DNA of 64,000 nt, from positions 4,376,001 to 4,440,000 of the forward strand of contig NZ_CP081299.1 of assembly GCF_019711195.1 (NCBI RefSeq). Direction: 5' to 3'. This document shows, one piece after another, positions 26,013 through 33,829 of the stretch. Origin of the DNA: Dyadobacter sp. NIV53. Its GTDB lineage: Bacteria > Bacteroidota > Bacteroidia > Cytophagales > Spirosomataceae. The notes under the pieces are model-generated. The model made no database searches. It was not told the DNA's origin and saw nothing but the letters and a program-made list of their open reading frames with translations. The translations under genes and the position numbers were made by a program. The stretch's first letter is position 1. Each line of letters begins with the position of its first letter.

Positions 26013-27293
26013 ATGGTACTGGACCGCAGCATTGCACCTGATTTTAAGGTTATTAATTCTATTCATTTACCAGAAACCCAATCCCATATTCTTGATAATG
26101 GATTAAAACTCCACGTAATAAATATCGGGGATCAGCCTGTTGTACGGCTGGAATGTATTTTTGACGCAGGAAACTGGCAGGAAGAATATGCAGGCGCATC
26201 GTTCTTTTCAATTAAAATGCTCGCAGAAGGAACAGAAGAGCTGTCTTCATCTGAGATAAGTGAAGCATTCGATCGCATTGGTGCTTTTATAGATTTAAAC
26301 CATTCTTCTGATCGTACAGGAATTGTAATATATTGTTTATCCCGGTTTTTGCCGGAAGTGCTTCCGCTTGTACAGGAATTGATACAGAAAGCCACTTTTC
26401 CTGAAAAAGAACTGGAAGAGCTCAGGAATATCACGCAGCAAAATCTGCGTGTGAACAAAGAAAAAACGGCTTATCTTGCAAGCGTTGAGTTACGTGCAGG
26501 TTTGTTCGGCAGTGATCATCCTTATGGAAAAACCCAGAATGAGACTGATATCGAATCTATAAAACTGGAACAAATTAAGGCACATTTTGACCGCTATATT
26601 AAAAACGGAAAATTCACAATCGTTTTAGCTGGCCAGGTTGAAGACAAAGATGTTAACATTGTAAAGGAATATCTTGGATCATACGACGCCAGCAATGAGT
26701 CGGCCGTTATCACACCTGAATCACAGGTTGATTATATTGGAAAACAGATACTTATCGAAAAGCAGGATAGCGTACAATCTTCAATCCGGATTGGCCGCAG
26801 GTTATTTACGCGCCATCATCCTGATTATTTCAAAATGCTGGTTACCAACGAAATTCTGGGAGGTTACTTTGGGTCGCGTCTGATGAAAAATATACGTGAG
26901 GAAAAAGGCCTGACTTATGGTATTTCCTCTAATCTGATCACACTGCGTCATGGAGGTTATTTTATGATCGGAACAGATGTAAAAAAGGAATTTACACAGC
27001 AGACAATTGATGAAATAAAAAAGGAAATTTACAGACTGCAAACTGAACTTGTGGAAGATGAGGAATTGCAAACGGTAAAAAATTTCATGGCAGGTGAATT
27101 CGCTGGTTCCCTTAATACGGCCTTTGAAGTTGCCGACCGCCGTAAAATCCTTCTTTTGGATGGCCTGCCAGCAGATTTTTTCAATCGCTATATTGATCAG
27201 ATCCACGCAACAACAAGTGAAGACATCATGGAAATGGCCAATACTTATTTAAGGCCCGACGAAATGCTTGAAGTTGTAGTAGGAGGGAAGTAA
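26013..27293 (+). CDS. M16 (pitrilysin-like) family protein lacking the zinc motif
   Basis: A 426-residue protein with the two-domain M16 fold (LECIFDAGNWQEE at the N-terminal domain, LGGYFGSRLMKNIREEKGLTYGI in the C-terminal domain). Where active enzymes have HxxEH, the sequence reads ASFFSIKMLAEGT, so the metal ligands are missing. It has no signal peptide. Such inactive M16 proteins often act as the non-catalytic half of a heterodimer. No active M16 partner is in the window. It stands alone after the porV terminator and converges on the photolyase gene. Confidence 0.85.
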   Translation: MVLDRSIAPDFKVINSIHLPETQSHILDNGLKLHVINIGDQPVVRLECIFDAGNWQEEYAGASFFSIKMLAEGTEELSSSEISEAFDRIGAFIDLNHSSDRTGIVIYCLSRFLPEVLPLVQELIQKATFPEKELEELRNITQQNLRVNKEKTAYLASVELRAGLFGSDHPYGKTQNETDIESIKLEQIKAHFDRYIKNGKFTIVLAGQVEDKDVNIVKEYLGSYDASNESAVITPESQVDYIGKQILIEKQDSVQSSIRIGRRLFTRHHPDYFKMLVTNEILGGYFGSRLMKNIREEKGLTYGISSNLITLRHGGYFMIGTDVKKEFTQQTIDEIKKEIYRLQTELVEDEELQTVKNFMAGEFAGSLNTAFEVADRRKILLLDGLPADFFNRYIDQIHATTSEDIMEMANTYLRPDEMLEVVVGGK

Positions 27294-27321
27294 TTTACAA
27301 AATCGCACCGGCAACCTGGAA

Positions 27322-28644
27322 TTAACCCTTATTTAAAGCTTCTTTATATACTTTCAAACAGCGTTCTCTTGCCATTTTGTGGTCAACGATGGGCTCCGGA
27401 TAATTCATACTATTGAGTTCCGGAACCCATTTTTTGATATATTCCCCTTTTTTGTCAAACTTTTCTGCTTGTGCAGTCGGGTTAAATATCCTGAAATAAG
27501 GAGCAGCATCAGTACCAGAACCTGCTGCCCATTGCCAGCCGCCATTATTGGATGCGAGGTCGTAATCCAGTAATTTCTCAGCAAAATAAGCTTCTCCCCA
27601 GCGCCAGTCAATGAGTAAATGTTTGATCAAAAAGCTTGCAGTAACCATTCGTACCCTGTTGTGCATAAAGCCTGTTGCGTTGAGCTCATGCATTCCGGCA
27701 TCTACAAGCGGATAACCCGTTTTTCCTTCACACCAAAGCTGAAATTCTTTTTCATTGTTACGCCATTTGATATTGTCATAATCCGGCCTAAATGCCTTGC
27801 CTCTGCCAACATGGGGAAAATTCGATAAGATCTGCTGATAGAAATCCCTCCATATCAACTCATTCAGCCACGTATCACTTGTTTCAAATGCCTTTCTGGC
27901 CAAATCGCGGATACTGACCGTACCAAACCTGAGATGAATACCCAGGCGGGATGTTCCTGGCAAAGCCGGATAATTCCTTTGCTCCTCGTATTTTTCCAAC
28001 AGTTCTGTCCGCACATGGGCAGAGGGGAAGTTTGCAGCTGTATTTTCAAATCCCATTTCTTTCAGCGTTGGAATGGGCGCTGTACTTTCTTGTAAAAAAG
28101 AGGAGTAATACTTTTCAGTCGGATAGGACGAAAGAAAAAATTCATTACACTTGGCTTTCCAGGCGCGGCTGTATGGTGTAAAGACGGTGTAGGGTGTATT
28201 TTGTCCTGATAATATTTCCTGTTTTTCGAAAATAACCTGGTCTTTAAAAAGTTTAAAAGTTATTTTTTTCTCTGCCAGTAAATCTCCTATTTCCTTATCA
28301 CGGTCGATCGCGTAGGCTTCGTAATCGTTATTGGCATATACTTCAGCAATGTCATATTCAGTAAGCAGTTTTTTCCAGATTTTTGCCGGGAAACCGAAAT
28401 GCACCAGAATATCAGAACCAGCTTTTTTTAATTCCTTTTGAATTTCGAGTACAGCATTATAAATGAAAACAATGCGTGCATCCTGTTTATTTTCAAGATG
28501 ATCCAGAATGTTACGGTCAAAAATAAAAAGCGGAAGAACCTTATAACCCGACTTTAAGGCATGGTAAAGCCCCGCATTATCGTGTAATCGTAAATCCCTT
28601 CTAAACCAGAATATGGCAACTTTCTCTTTCGATTTTAAATTCAT
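27322..28644 (-). CDS. phrB: Deoxyribodipyrimidine photolyase (class I)
   Basis: A 440-residue cryptochrome/photolyase protein that repairs cyclobutane pyrimidine dimers using light. The N-terminal antenna domain starts with AIFWFRRDLRLHDN. The C-terminal FAD domain has TGYPLVDAGMHELNATGFMHN, split by key residues Asp and Asn, and DYDLASNNGGWQWAAGSG. The Trp electron-transfer residues and the Asn near FAD are present. A cryptochrome role cannot be excluded. It lies 16 bp downstream of a methyltransferase gene on the same strand. Confidence 0.92.
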   Translation of the reverse strand: MNLKSKEKVAIFWFRRDLRLHDNAGLYHALKSGYKVLPLFIFDRNILDHLENKQDARIVFIYNAVLEIQKELKKAGSDILVHFGFPAKIWKKLLTEYDIAEVYANNDYEAYAIDRDKEIGDLLAEKKITFKLFKDQVIFEKQEILSGQNTPYTVFTPYSRAWKAKCNEFFLSSYPTEKYYSSFLQESTAPIPTLKEMGFENTAANFPSAHVRTELLEKYEEQRNYPALPGTSRLGIHLRFGTVSIRDLARKAFETSDTWLNELIWRDFYQQILSNFPHVGRGKAFRPDYDNIKWRNNEKEFQLWCEGKTGYPLVDAGMHELNATGFMHNRVRMVTASFLIKHLLIDWRWGEAYFAEKLLDYDLASNNGGWQWAAGSGTDAAPYFRIFNPTAQAEKFDKKGEYIKKWVPELNSMNYPEPIVDHKMARERCLKVYKEALNKG

Positions 28645-28660
28645 GTAAAAGCTTAATAAT

Positions 28661-29578
28661 TTATAGCGGCTTGGTCGCAGAAATAATATACATCATTGCA
28701 CCGCCCGCAGAATGATATTTGTTGGCATCTATATTACGCAGGATACGTTCGCCCAAATGCGCATATTTAACCTTATAACGTTCGTAAAATTCCAGGTTAT
28801 CTTTTCCCATTGCCCTGAAATAGTCGTAATCACTGAATTCTTCATTACTCCATGTATTTCCGTTCTGCCATTGTTTCATGGTGGCGAGCTGTTCGTCCGT
28901 GTTGTATGGCGGATACATGGCAATGGCTTTATCCGAAAGCCTGACTTCCACATTTTCAAACCCGGCCTGGGACAAAAATCCCGGAACCAGATCACCCAGT
29001 GAATTATCACCCAATCCCAGCTTTTTCTTTCCGCGTTCAAAGATCAATGCATATTTTACGTGATCGAGTACTTCGTCAATCGGATCATTGGTAGAAACCG
29101 AACTTTGCGTAAGACTTTGTACCAGATTATTGGGTTCAACACAAAGAATTGTGCCACCGGGCTTCAATACCCGTTTCATTTCACTGATCACTTTTTTAGG
29201 ATGTTCAACATGGATCAGCAATGTCTGGCAAGTCACCAGATCGAAACTCGAATCTTCATAAGGAAGGTCATGTGCATCTCCTTTTTTTAATTCAAAATCA
29301 ATATTTTTTTCCTGAAAATAGCTGCGGATCTCTTTTTCCCCTTTTGACCATTTGCGGTCATTGTCCACTGCATATATTTTGGCAGGGCGGCCGAGGTAAT
29401 CTGCCAGGATTTTGCTCCAGTGACATTGCCCGCAGCCAACGTCCAGCATGTTGTGATGTAATTTTAACTCCAGCCTCTTGTTGAGCAGGTTCAGGAAAGC
29501 TTCATTCCACCAGAAATTACGGTATGTTCCGAAAAAATCTTCGGAATGGCCTTTACGCTTAATATTATTTGTTCTCAT
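28661..29578 (-). CDS. Class I SAM-dependent methyltransferase
   Basis: A 305-residue methyltransferase with Rossmann fold. Motif I is DVGCGQCHW, the acidic loop is YAVDNDRKW, the post-I segment is KGDAHDLPYEDSSFDLVTCQ, and LKPGGTILCVEPN is the motif after strand 4. These are features of the Methyltransf_11/25 group. A C-terminal extension of about 100 residues may recognise substrate. The substrate is unknown. It precedes the photolyase gene by 16 bp, so the two are probably cotranscribed. Confidence 0.88.
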   Translation of the reverse strand: MRTNNIKRKGHSEDFFGTYRNFWWNEAFLNLLNKRLELKLHHNMLDVGCGQCHWSKILADYLGRPAKIYAVDNDRKWSKGEKEIRSYFQEKNIDFELKKGDAHDLPYEDSSFDLVTCQTLLIHVEHPKKVISEMKRVLKPGGTILCVEPNNLVQSLTQSSVSTNDPIDEVLDHVKYALIFERGKKKLGLGDNSLGDLVPGFLSQAGFENVEVRLSDKAIAMYPPYNTDEQLATMKQWQNGNTWSNEEFSDYDYFRAMGKDNLEFYERYKVKYAHLGERILRNIDANKYHSAGGAMMYIISATKPL

Positions 29579-29723
29579 AGTATATTTACTTCGCCATTAA
29601 CTTAGACGAAGTACGGCTGGATTAAAAAACAACACGGAAAATAGAAGGATAATTCTTGCGAATGTACGTATCACTTTTTATCTCCCGTTATTATTCAATT
29701 ACAATCTTTTTAATAAACCTCTT

Positions 29724-30581
29724 ATGAAATTACAACTAACGGCCCTGCTAAGCCTGATTTGCATGATTGCCTTCGGTCAGAAAAAATCTGAAAAGGAAGA
29801 ATGGAAGCAACTTTTTAATGGTAAAAATCTGGATGGCTGGGATATAAAAATCAGAGGTAATGATCTGAATGATAATTTTGGCAATACTTTCCGGGTTGAA
29901 GATGGCAAAATGGTTGTACGGTATGATCAATACGACGACTTTAAACAGAAATACGGACATATATTTTACAAGGGCGATTTTTCTTATTACCGCGTGGTGG
30001 TCGAATATCGTTTTGTTGGAGAACAGGCACCGAAAGGAGAAGGCTGGGCATGGCGGAACAGCGGTATCATGGTACAGGGGCAACCTGCCACTACAATGGG
30101 TAAAGACCAGGATTTTCCGATTTCCATTGAAGTTCAGCTACTTGGTGGCGATGGCAAAAAACCACGCACAACCTGTAATTTATGTACGCCGGGAACAAAT
30201 GTGGTGATGAATGGGGAACTGAAAACGCAGCATTGTTTTAACTCTACTTCCAAAACTTATGATGGTGATCAATGGGTGAAAGCCGAAGTGCTTGTATTAG
30301 GTGATTCGCTTATCCGGCATTACGCCAATGGTGAAATGGTGTTGGAATATAACAAACCTCAAATGGGTGGCGGCAATGTGAGCGGCAATGATCCTTCTTT
30401 AATGGTTGATGGCAAATTACTGGATCATGGTTCCATTTCCCTCCAAAGCGAAAGTCATCCTGTTGAATTCAGGAAAGTAGAAATCCTTAATCTGAAAGGA
30501 TGTATGGATGCAAAAGCAACTAATTTTAAATCCTATTATGTGAAGGCTGATAATAGTGCCTGTACTTATGGGAAGAAATAA
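29724..30581 (+). CDS. DUF1080 (3-keto-disaccharide hydrolase-like) exported protein
   Basis: Signal peptide (MKLQLTALLSLICMIAFGQ), then a DUF1080 concanavalin-like beta-sandwich (LFNGKNLDGWDIK, RVEDGKMVVRY, EYRFVGEQAPKGEGWAWRNSGI). The family includes hydrolases of 3-keto sugars. After the domain there is a 27-residue tail, GCMDAKATNFKSYYVKADNS followed by ACTY, of the GC-D..A.NY..A..D.SC.Y type. Such tails occur repeatedly in Bacteroidota surface proteins. The protein is probably periplasmic or surface located, acting on saccharides. Confidence 0.83.
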   Translation: MKLQLTALLSLICMIAFGQKKSEKEEWKQLFNGKNLDGWDIKIRGNDLNDNFGNTFRVEDGKMVVRYDQYDDFKQKYGHIFYKGDFSYYRVVVEYRFVGEQAPKGEGWAWRNSGIMVQGQPATTMGKDQDFPISIEVQLLGGDGKKPRTTCNLCTPGTNVVMNGELKTQHCFNSTSKTYDGDQWVKAEVLVLGDSLIRHYANGEMVLEYNKPQMGGGNVSGNDPSLMVDGKLLDHGSISLQSESHPVEFRKVEILNLKGCMDAKATNFKSYYVKADNSACTYGKK

Positions 30582-30672
30582 AGGGTAGTGTATTGGTCAA
30601 AAGGGAATAAAAGGGAGATAGATATAAACATGTTTTGGCATAAATATCTATTTCCCTTTTAATTTTGCAGAC

Positions 30673-30691
30673 AGTTACATATTGTGTAACT
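30673..30691. promoter_or_regulatory. Palindromic operator candidate of the HigBA module
   Basis: AGTTACA-TATTG-TGTAACT is a perfect 7+7 inverted repeat, 20 bp before the higB ATG. HigA antitoxins usually bind such palindromes over their own promoter. Confidence 0.55.
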
Positions 30692-30710
30692 TTATTGTTA
30701 ATTCAGTTTT

Positions 30711-31004
30711 ATGAGAATTATTACAACAGCCCGTATAAAAGATTTCTATCTCAACCATGCAGATTCAAGAACAGCACTGGAAGTATGGATGGCAAAGATT
30801 AAAGAAATTAATATACAAAGCCTGAATGAATTAAAGCAAATTGCTAATTCGGTAGATATAATAGGCAACAACCGGGTAATTTTTGATATCAAAAGTAATA
30901 AGTATAGGATTATAAGTGTGGTGTTGGTACATCGGCAAATTGTTTATATCCGATGGATTGGTACACATTCCGAGTATGATAAGATTGATGCACACAAAGT
31001 ATAA
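30711..31004 (+). CDS. higB: HigB-type mRNA interferase toxin
   Basis: A 97-residue RelE-superfamily toxin of the HigB_toxin (PF09907) type. Diagnostic segments: RIITTARIKDFYLNHADSR at the N-terminus, ALEVWMAKIKEINIQSLNEL, and the C-terminal block IVYIRWIGTHSEYDKIDAHKV (GTHxEYDKID core). It would cleave ribosome-bound mRNA. The antitoxin gene follows after 23 bp, giving toxin-first order as usual for higBA. Confidence 0.9.
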   Translation: MRIITTARIKDFYLNHADSRTALEVWMAKIKEINIQSLNELKQIANSVDIIGNNRVIFDIKSNKYRIISVVLVHRQIVYIRWIGTHSEYDKIDAHKV

Positions 31005-31027
31005 TTGTATTTATAGTATTAAAATAA

Positions 31028-31429
31028 TTGAAAAACATAAAAATGAACACAATTACCATTACTCCCATAAAAACCGAATCAGACTACCAAAATTCATTAA
31101 GGCGAATAGATGAATTGCTAAGTGCAAATCCAGAGCCTTATTCCGAATTAGATGATGAACTGGATGTAATAAGTACCCTCGTACATGCATATGAGCAAAC
31201 GCACTACACCATTCCTTATCCTGATCCAATTGATGCAATCAAGTACATAATGGAAGAGAAGGGCTGGAAAAATAAAGATTTGGAGCCATTTATAGGCCCT
31301 AAGTCAAGAGTATCTGAAATTCTTAATCGGAAACGATATTTTACCTTACAGCAAATTCATAACCTGCATAAACATTTAGGCCTTCCACTGGAAATGTTTA
31401 TTAATGAGAAAGTATTGCAAGCTGCATAA
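31028..31429 (+). CDS. higA: HigA-type antitoxin with HTH domain
   Basis: A 133-residue COG5499-type antitoxin. The N-terminal half is acidic and helical (SDYQNSLRRIDELLSANPEP). The C-terminal HTH spans about residues 85-125 (MEEKGWKNKDLEPFIGPKSRVSEILNRKR). A second Met at 31043 (MNTITIT) is an equally likely start. It neutralises the upstream HigB and probably represses the operon through the palindrome at 30673-30691. Confidence 0.9.
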   Translation: MKNIKMNTITITPIKTESDYQNSLRRIDELLSANPEPYSELDDELDVISTLVHAYEQTHYTIPYPDPIDAIKYIMEEKGWKNKDLEPFIGPKSRVSEILNRKRYFTLQQIHNLHKHLGLPLEMFINEKVLQAA

Positions 31430-31489
31430 TGAAAATGGTTTCTTATGTTGCAATAAACCCTTATGCCTAACTAATCAATTCCTGAGAGA

Positions 31490-33058
31490 ATGAAATTTTT
31501 ACTTGTCCTGTTCTGTCTGATCTTCATTTTTATTAAAAATGGCTTTGCTCAAAAGCCTAATCCAGGCTTAGTTGTAACATACAGAAATCCTGTTATTCCC
31601 GGTGATTTTGCAGATCCTTCTGTAATCCGTGTGGGTGATACCTATTACGCCGTCGGTACTTCTTCGGAGTGGGCGCCGGCTTATCCTATTTACACCTCGA
31701 AAAATCTGGTAGACTGGCAGTACGTCGGACCTGTGTTTGCTGAGTTGCCGGAATGGACAATGGGCAGTTACTGGGCACCCGAATTATTCTATCGTAATGG
31801 TACTTTTTATGCCTATTACACAGCCAGAAGGAAATCTGACAAGCAGTCTTTTATCGGTGTTGCCAGTACAAAAGATCTGAAAAAGGGTTTTAAAGATCAC
31901 AGGATCATTATTGAATGGACAAAAGAAGCAATTGATGCTTTTGTAGTTGAAGATAAAGGCAAATTATTTATTACCTGGAAAGCATACGGTCTGGATAAAG
32001 ATAAAGGAATTGAAATACTTGGAGCTGAACTCGCGCCTGATGGTTTAAAAGTGATTGGCAAGGAATTCAGTCTGATAAAAGCAGATGCTGCTGGTTGGGA
32101 ATCGGGTGGAGCAGAAGGACAGGCCATTTTCAAAAGAGGTAATTACTGGTACATGCTTTATTCAGGAAATGCGTGCTGCGGCAACAAATGTGATTATCAG
32201 GTTGGGTTTGCAAGAGCTGAAAAGCTGCAAGGTCCGTGGACAAAATATACAGGAAACCCCGTCCTTTTTGGTGACGATACCTGGAAATGCCCCGGACACG
32301 GAACGGTTGTCGTAACGCCTGATAACCGCTATTTTTATTTACATCATGCTTATAGCGGCGTCGATTTTACCTTTGGTGGCAGACAAGGCATTCTTAGTGA
32401 ACTGGTTTGGGACGAAGCCTCAAAATGGCCGGCATTCAGATATGGTAAAACACCTCCTGCTCAGGCAGAAGCGCCGATGGGTGCAAGCGCAGTTATTAAT
32501 TCCAGTTTTTTTATCAATTACGATAAAGATACGCTAAAAGCTCCATGGGTATATGATGTCAGCTTTCCAAAACCTGAATTCACTCTGGAAGGCGGATCTC
32601 TTCAGATTGAAAATAATAACCAGAGCAGTACAGGGAATTTTCTGGGATTAACGATCAAAAAAGGGAATTATACTTTCACCGCAGAAGTGATTGCAAAAAA
32701 TGACCTGATGCAGAACATTATCGTTTATGGTGATGCCAAAAATGCAATTGGCTATGGTATCCGTAAAAATAGCATCGGGTTGTGGCAGATTAAAGATGGT
32801 GTGCAGGAGGTGATTAAAACCCAGGAAATTCCTGAAAAGTATAAGAATATCAAGCTGAAACTGCAAAGTCGTTATGGCCGTTTTTATGAATTCAGCTGGG
32901 ATGTTACCGGACAGAAAATTGATTCACTGACGAGTTCATTACAGATAGAAGCACCCTGGCTGCCACGGTGGGACCGGGCGCCAAGAATTGGGATCAATGT
33001 GTCGGGAACTCAAGCAGGCAAAGGGGAGATTAAGGCTATTCAAATGAAGTACGAGTAG
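31490..33058 (+). CDS. Glycoside hydrolase family 43 protein
   Basis: A 522-residue exported enzyme. Signal peptide ends near residue 20 (NGFAQ). The five-bladed propeller catalytic domain has the general base Asp42 (GDFADPSVI), the pKa-modulating Asp149 (EAIDAFVVEDKGKL) and the general acid Glu209 (GGAEGQAIF). The last 200 residues form a beta-sandwich accessory domain. Family members cut arabinan, xylan or galactan side chains; specificity cannot be given. There is no T9SS tail. The gene is flanked by a complete HigBA module and by an orphan HigA. Confidence 0.9.
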   Translation: MKFLLVLFCLIFIFIKNGFAQKPNPGLVVTYRNPVIPGDFADPSVIRVGDTYYAVGTSSEWAPAYPIYTSKNLVDWQYVGPVFAELPEWTMGSYWAPELFYRNGTFYAYYTARRKSDKQSFIGVASTKDLKKGFKDHRIIIEWTKEAIDAFVVEDKGKLFITWKAYGLDKDKGIEILGAELAPDGLKVIGKEFSLIKADAAGWESGGAEGQAIFKRGNYWYMLYSGNACCGNKCDYQVGFARAEKLQGPWTKYTGNPVLFGDDTWKCPGHGTVVVTPDNRYFYLHHAYSGVDFTFGGRQGILSELVWDEASKWPAFRYGKTPPAQAEAPMGASAVINSSFFINYDKDTLKAPWVYDVSFPKPEFTLEGGSLQIENNNQSSTGNFLGLTIKKGNYTFTAEVIAKNDLMQNIIVYGDAKNAIGYGIRKNSIGLWQIKDGVQEVIKTQEIPEKYKNIKLKLQSRYGRFYEFSWDVTGQKIDSLTSSLQIEAPWLPRWDRAPRIGINVSGTQAGKGEIKAIQMKYE

Positions 33059-33060
33059 GT

Positions 33061-33135
33061 GGGTTTTTGAATTTTTATAATTGGTTTCAAATGAAATACA
33101 ATGAGTGCGATATCAATTATTTAGAATATCACTAA
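33061..33135 (+). pseudogene. Truncated higB remnant
   Basis: In the frame ending at the TAA at 33133-33135 the sequence reads ..NWFQMKYNECDINYLEYH. Its last eleven residues align position by position with the conserved HigB C-terminus of the type NAYDVEIVDYH. No upstream part of a toxin exists: GH43 ends at 33058. It directly precedes a HigA-type antitoxin gene, the place where higB normally lies. This is a short match, so it remains an inference. Confidence 0.5.
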
Positions 33136-33137
33136 AA

Positions 33138-33446
33138 ATGATAAGGCTTATGGAAAGTGAAATGAAGCCGGTTCATCCTGGTGCAGTTTTACGGGAAGAT
33201 ATTTTAAAGGAAATGAAGATATCCATTACCAAGGCCGCAAAAGAATTATATATTAGCCGGAAACAATTATCAGAGGTTGTTAATGAAACAGCTGCGATTT
33301 CTGCTGAAATGGCTGTATGTCTTGAAAATGAATTTGGAGTAAATGCCGAATTTTGGCTGGATATGCAGAAAAAATTTGATATCTGGAAAGTGAAAAGCAG
33401 TGGCCGTGTTCAAGGAATTCATCGGATCGTATCACAGGGAGCGTGA
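33138..33446 (+). CDS. HigA/VapI family antitoxin, orphan
   Basis: An XRE-type HTH protein of the HigA addiction-module family: MKPVHPGAVLREDILKEM, split as PVHPGAVLRE and the recognition region AAKELYISRKQLSEVVNE, then ISAEMAVCLENEFG and AEFWLDMQKKFDIW. The frame is open from 33105; the Met at 33138, three bases after the higB remnant's stop, is preferred. No complete toxin gene adjoins it. It may persist as a repressor or as an antidote to related toxins. Confidence 0.82.
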   Translation: MIRLMESEMKPVHPGAVLREDILKEMKISITKAAKELYISRKQLSEVVNETAAISAEMAVCLENEFGVNAEFWLDMQKKFDIWKVKSSGRVQGIHRIVSQGA

Positions 33447-33671
33447 AAAATATTTTTGACCTAAATCCGTAATAGAGATTCTATCTATTTCACCAGCATT
33501 TTTTTCTGTAAATATTAATTTTTCCTGTTCTAAATATTGAATAGTATCGTCCAGAGCCTCTAAGAACGATACGTAATTAGGATCACCAGAATACTTTCGA
33601 TGAATTTTATACCAATTGCTATAACCGGTAATTTTATCTAAATAACCAAGGACAATAATAGCATTATTCAT
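33432..33671 (-). CDS. Hypothetical protein, 79 aa
   Basis: I do not recognise a named family. The 79 residues are soluble and mostly helical, ending in RISITDLGQKYFSRSL. That is reminiscent of the last helix and wing of winged-helix proteins (the xxT-x-x-G-x-x-Y/F pattern seen in MarR/PadR-like ends). It converges with the orphan HigA gene, overlapping by 15 bp, and lies between it and murA. Confidence 0.55.
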   Translation of the reverse strand: MNNAIIVLGYLDKITGYSNWYKIHRKYSGDPNYVSFLEALDDTIQYLEQEKLIFTEKNAGEIDRISITDLGQKYFSRSL

Positions 33672-33726
33672 TTAAAAGATTTTAAGGATTGAAAATGAGA
33701 ATAACAACCTTATTCCAAGAAATAAG

Positions 33727-33757
33727 AAAACCTGTCGAGATGAACTGGACAGGTTTT
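33727..33757 (-). terminator. Terminator downstream of murA
   Basis: Stem AAAACCTGTC (33727-33736) / GACAGGTTTT (33748-33757) with T-rich sequence on the minus side. It lies 73 bp after the murA stop. Confidence 0.75.
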
Positions 33758-33829
33758 CCTGATAAATTGGATATTGAGTGTTGAAGATTGAGCATTTTTA
33801 TTAAACGCTCTTCTATATTCGAATTTGTG

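Noticed and set aside
30711..33446. Defence island
   Set aside because: Only toxin-antitoxin genes are present, with a glycoside hydrolase between them; no restriction, CBASS, Argonaute or similar genes are seen.
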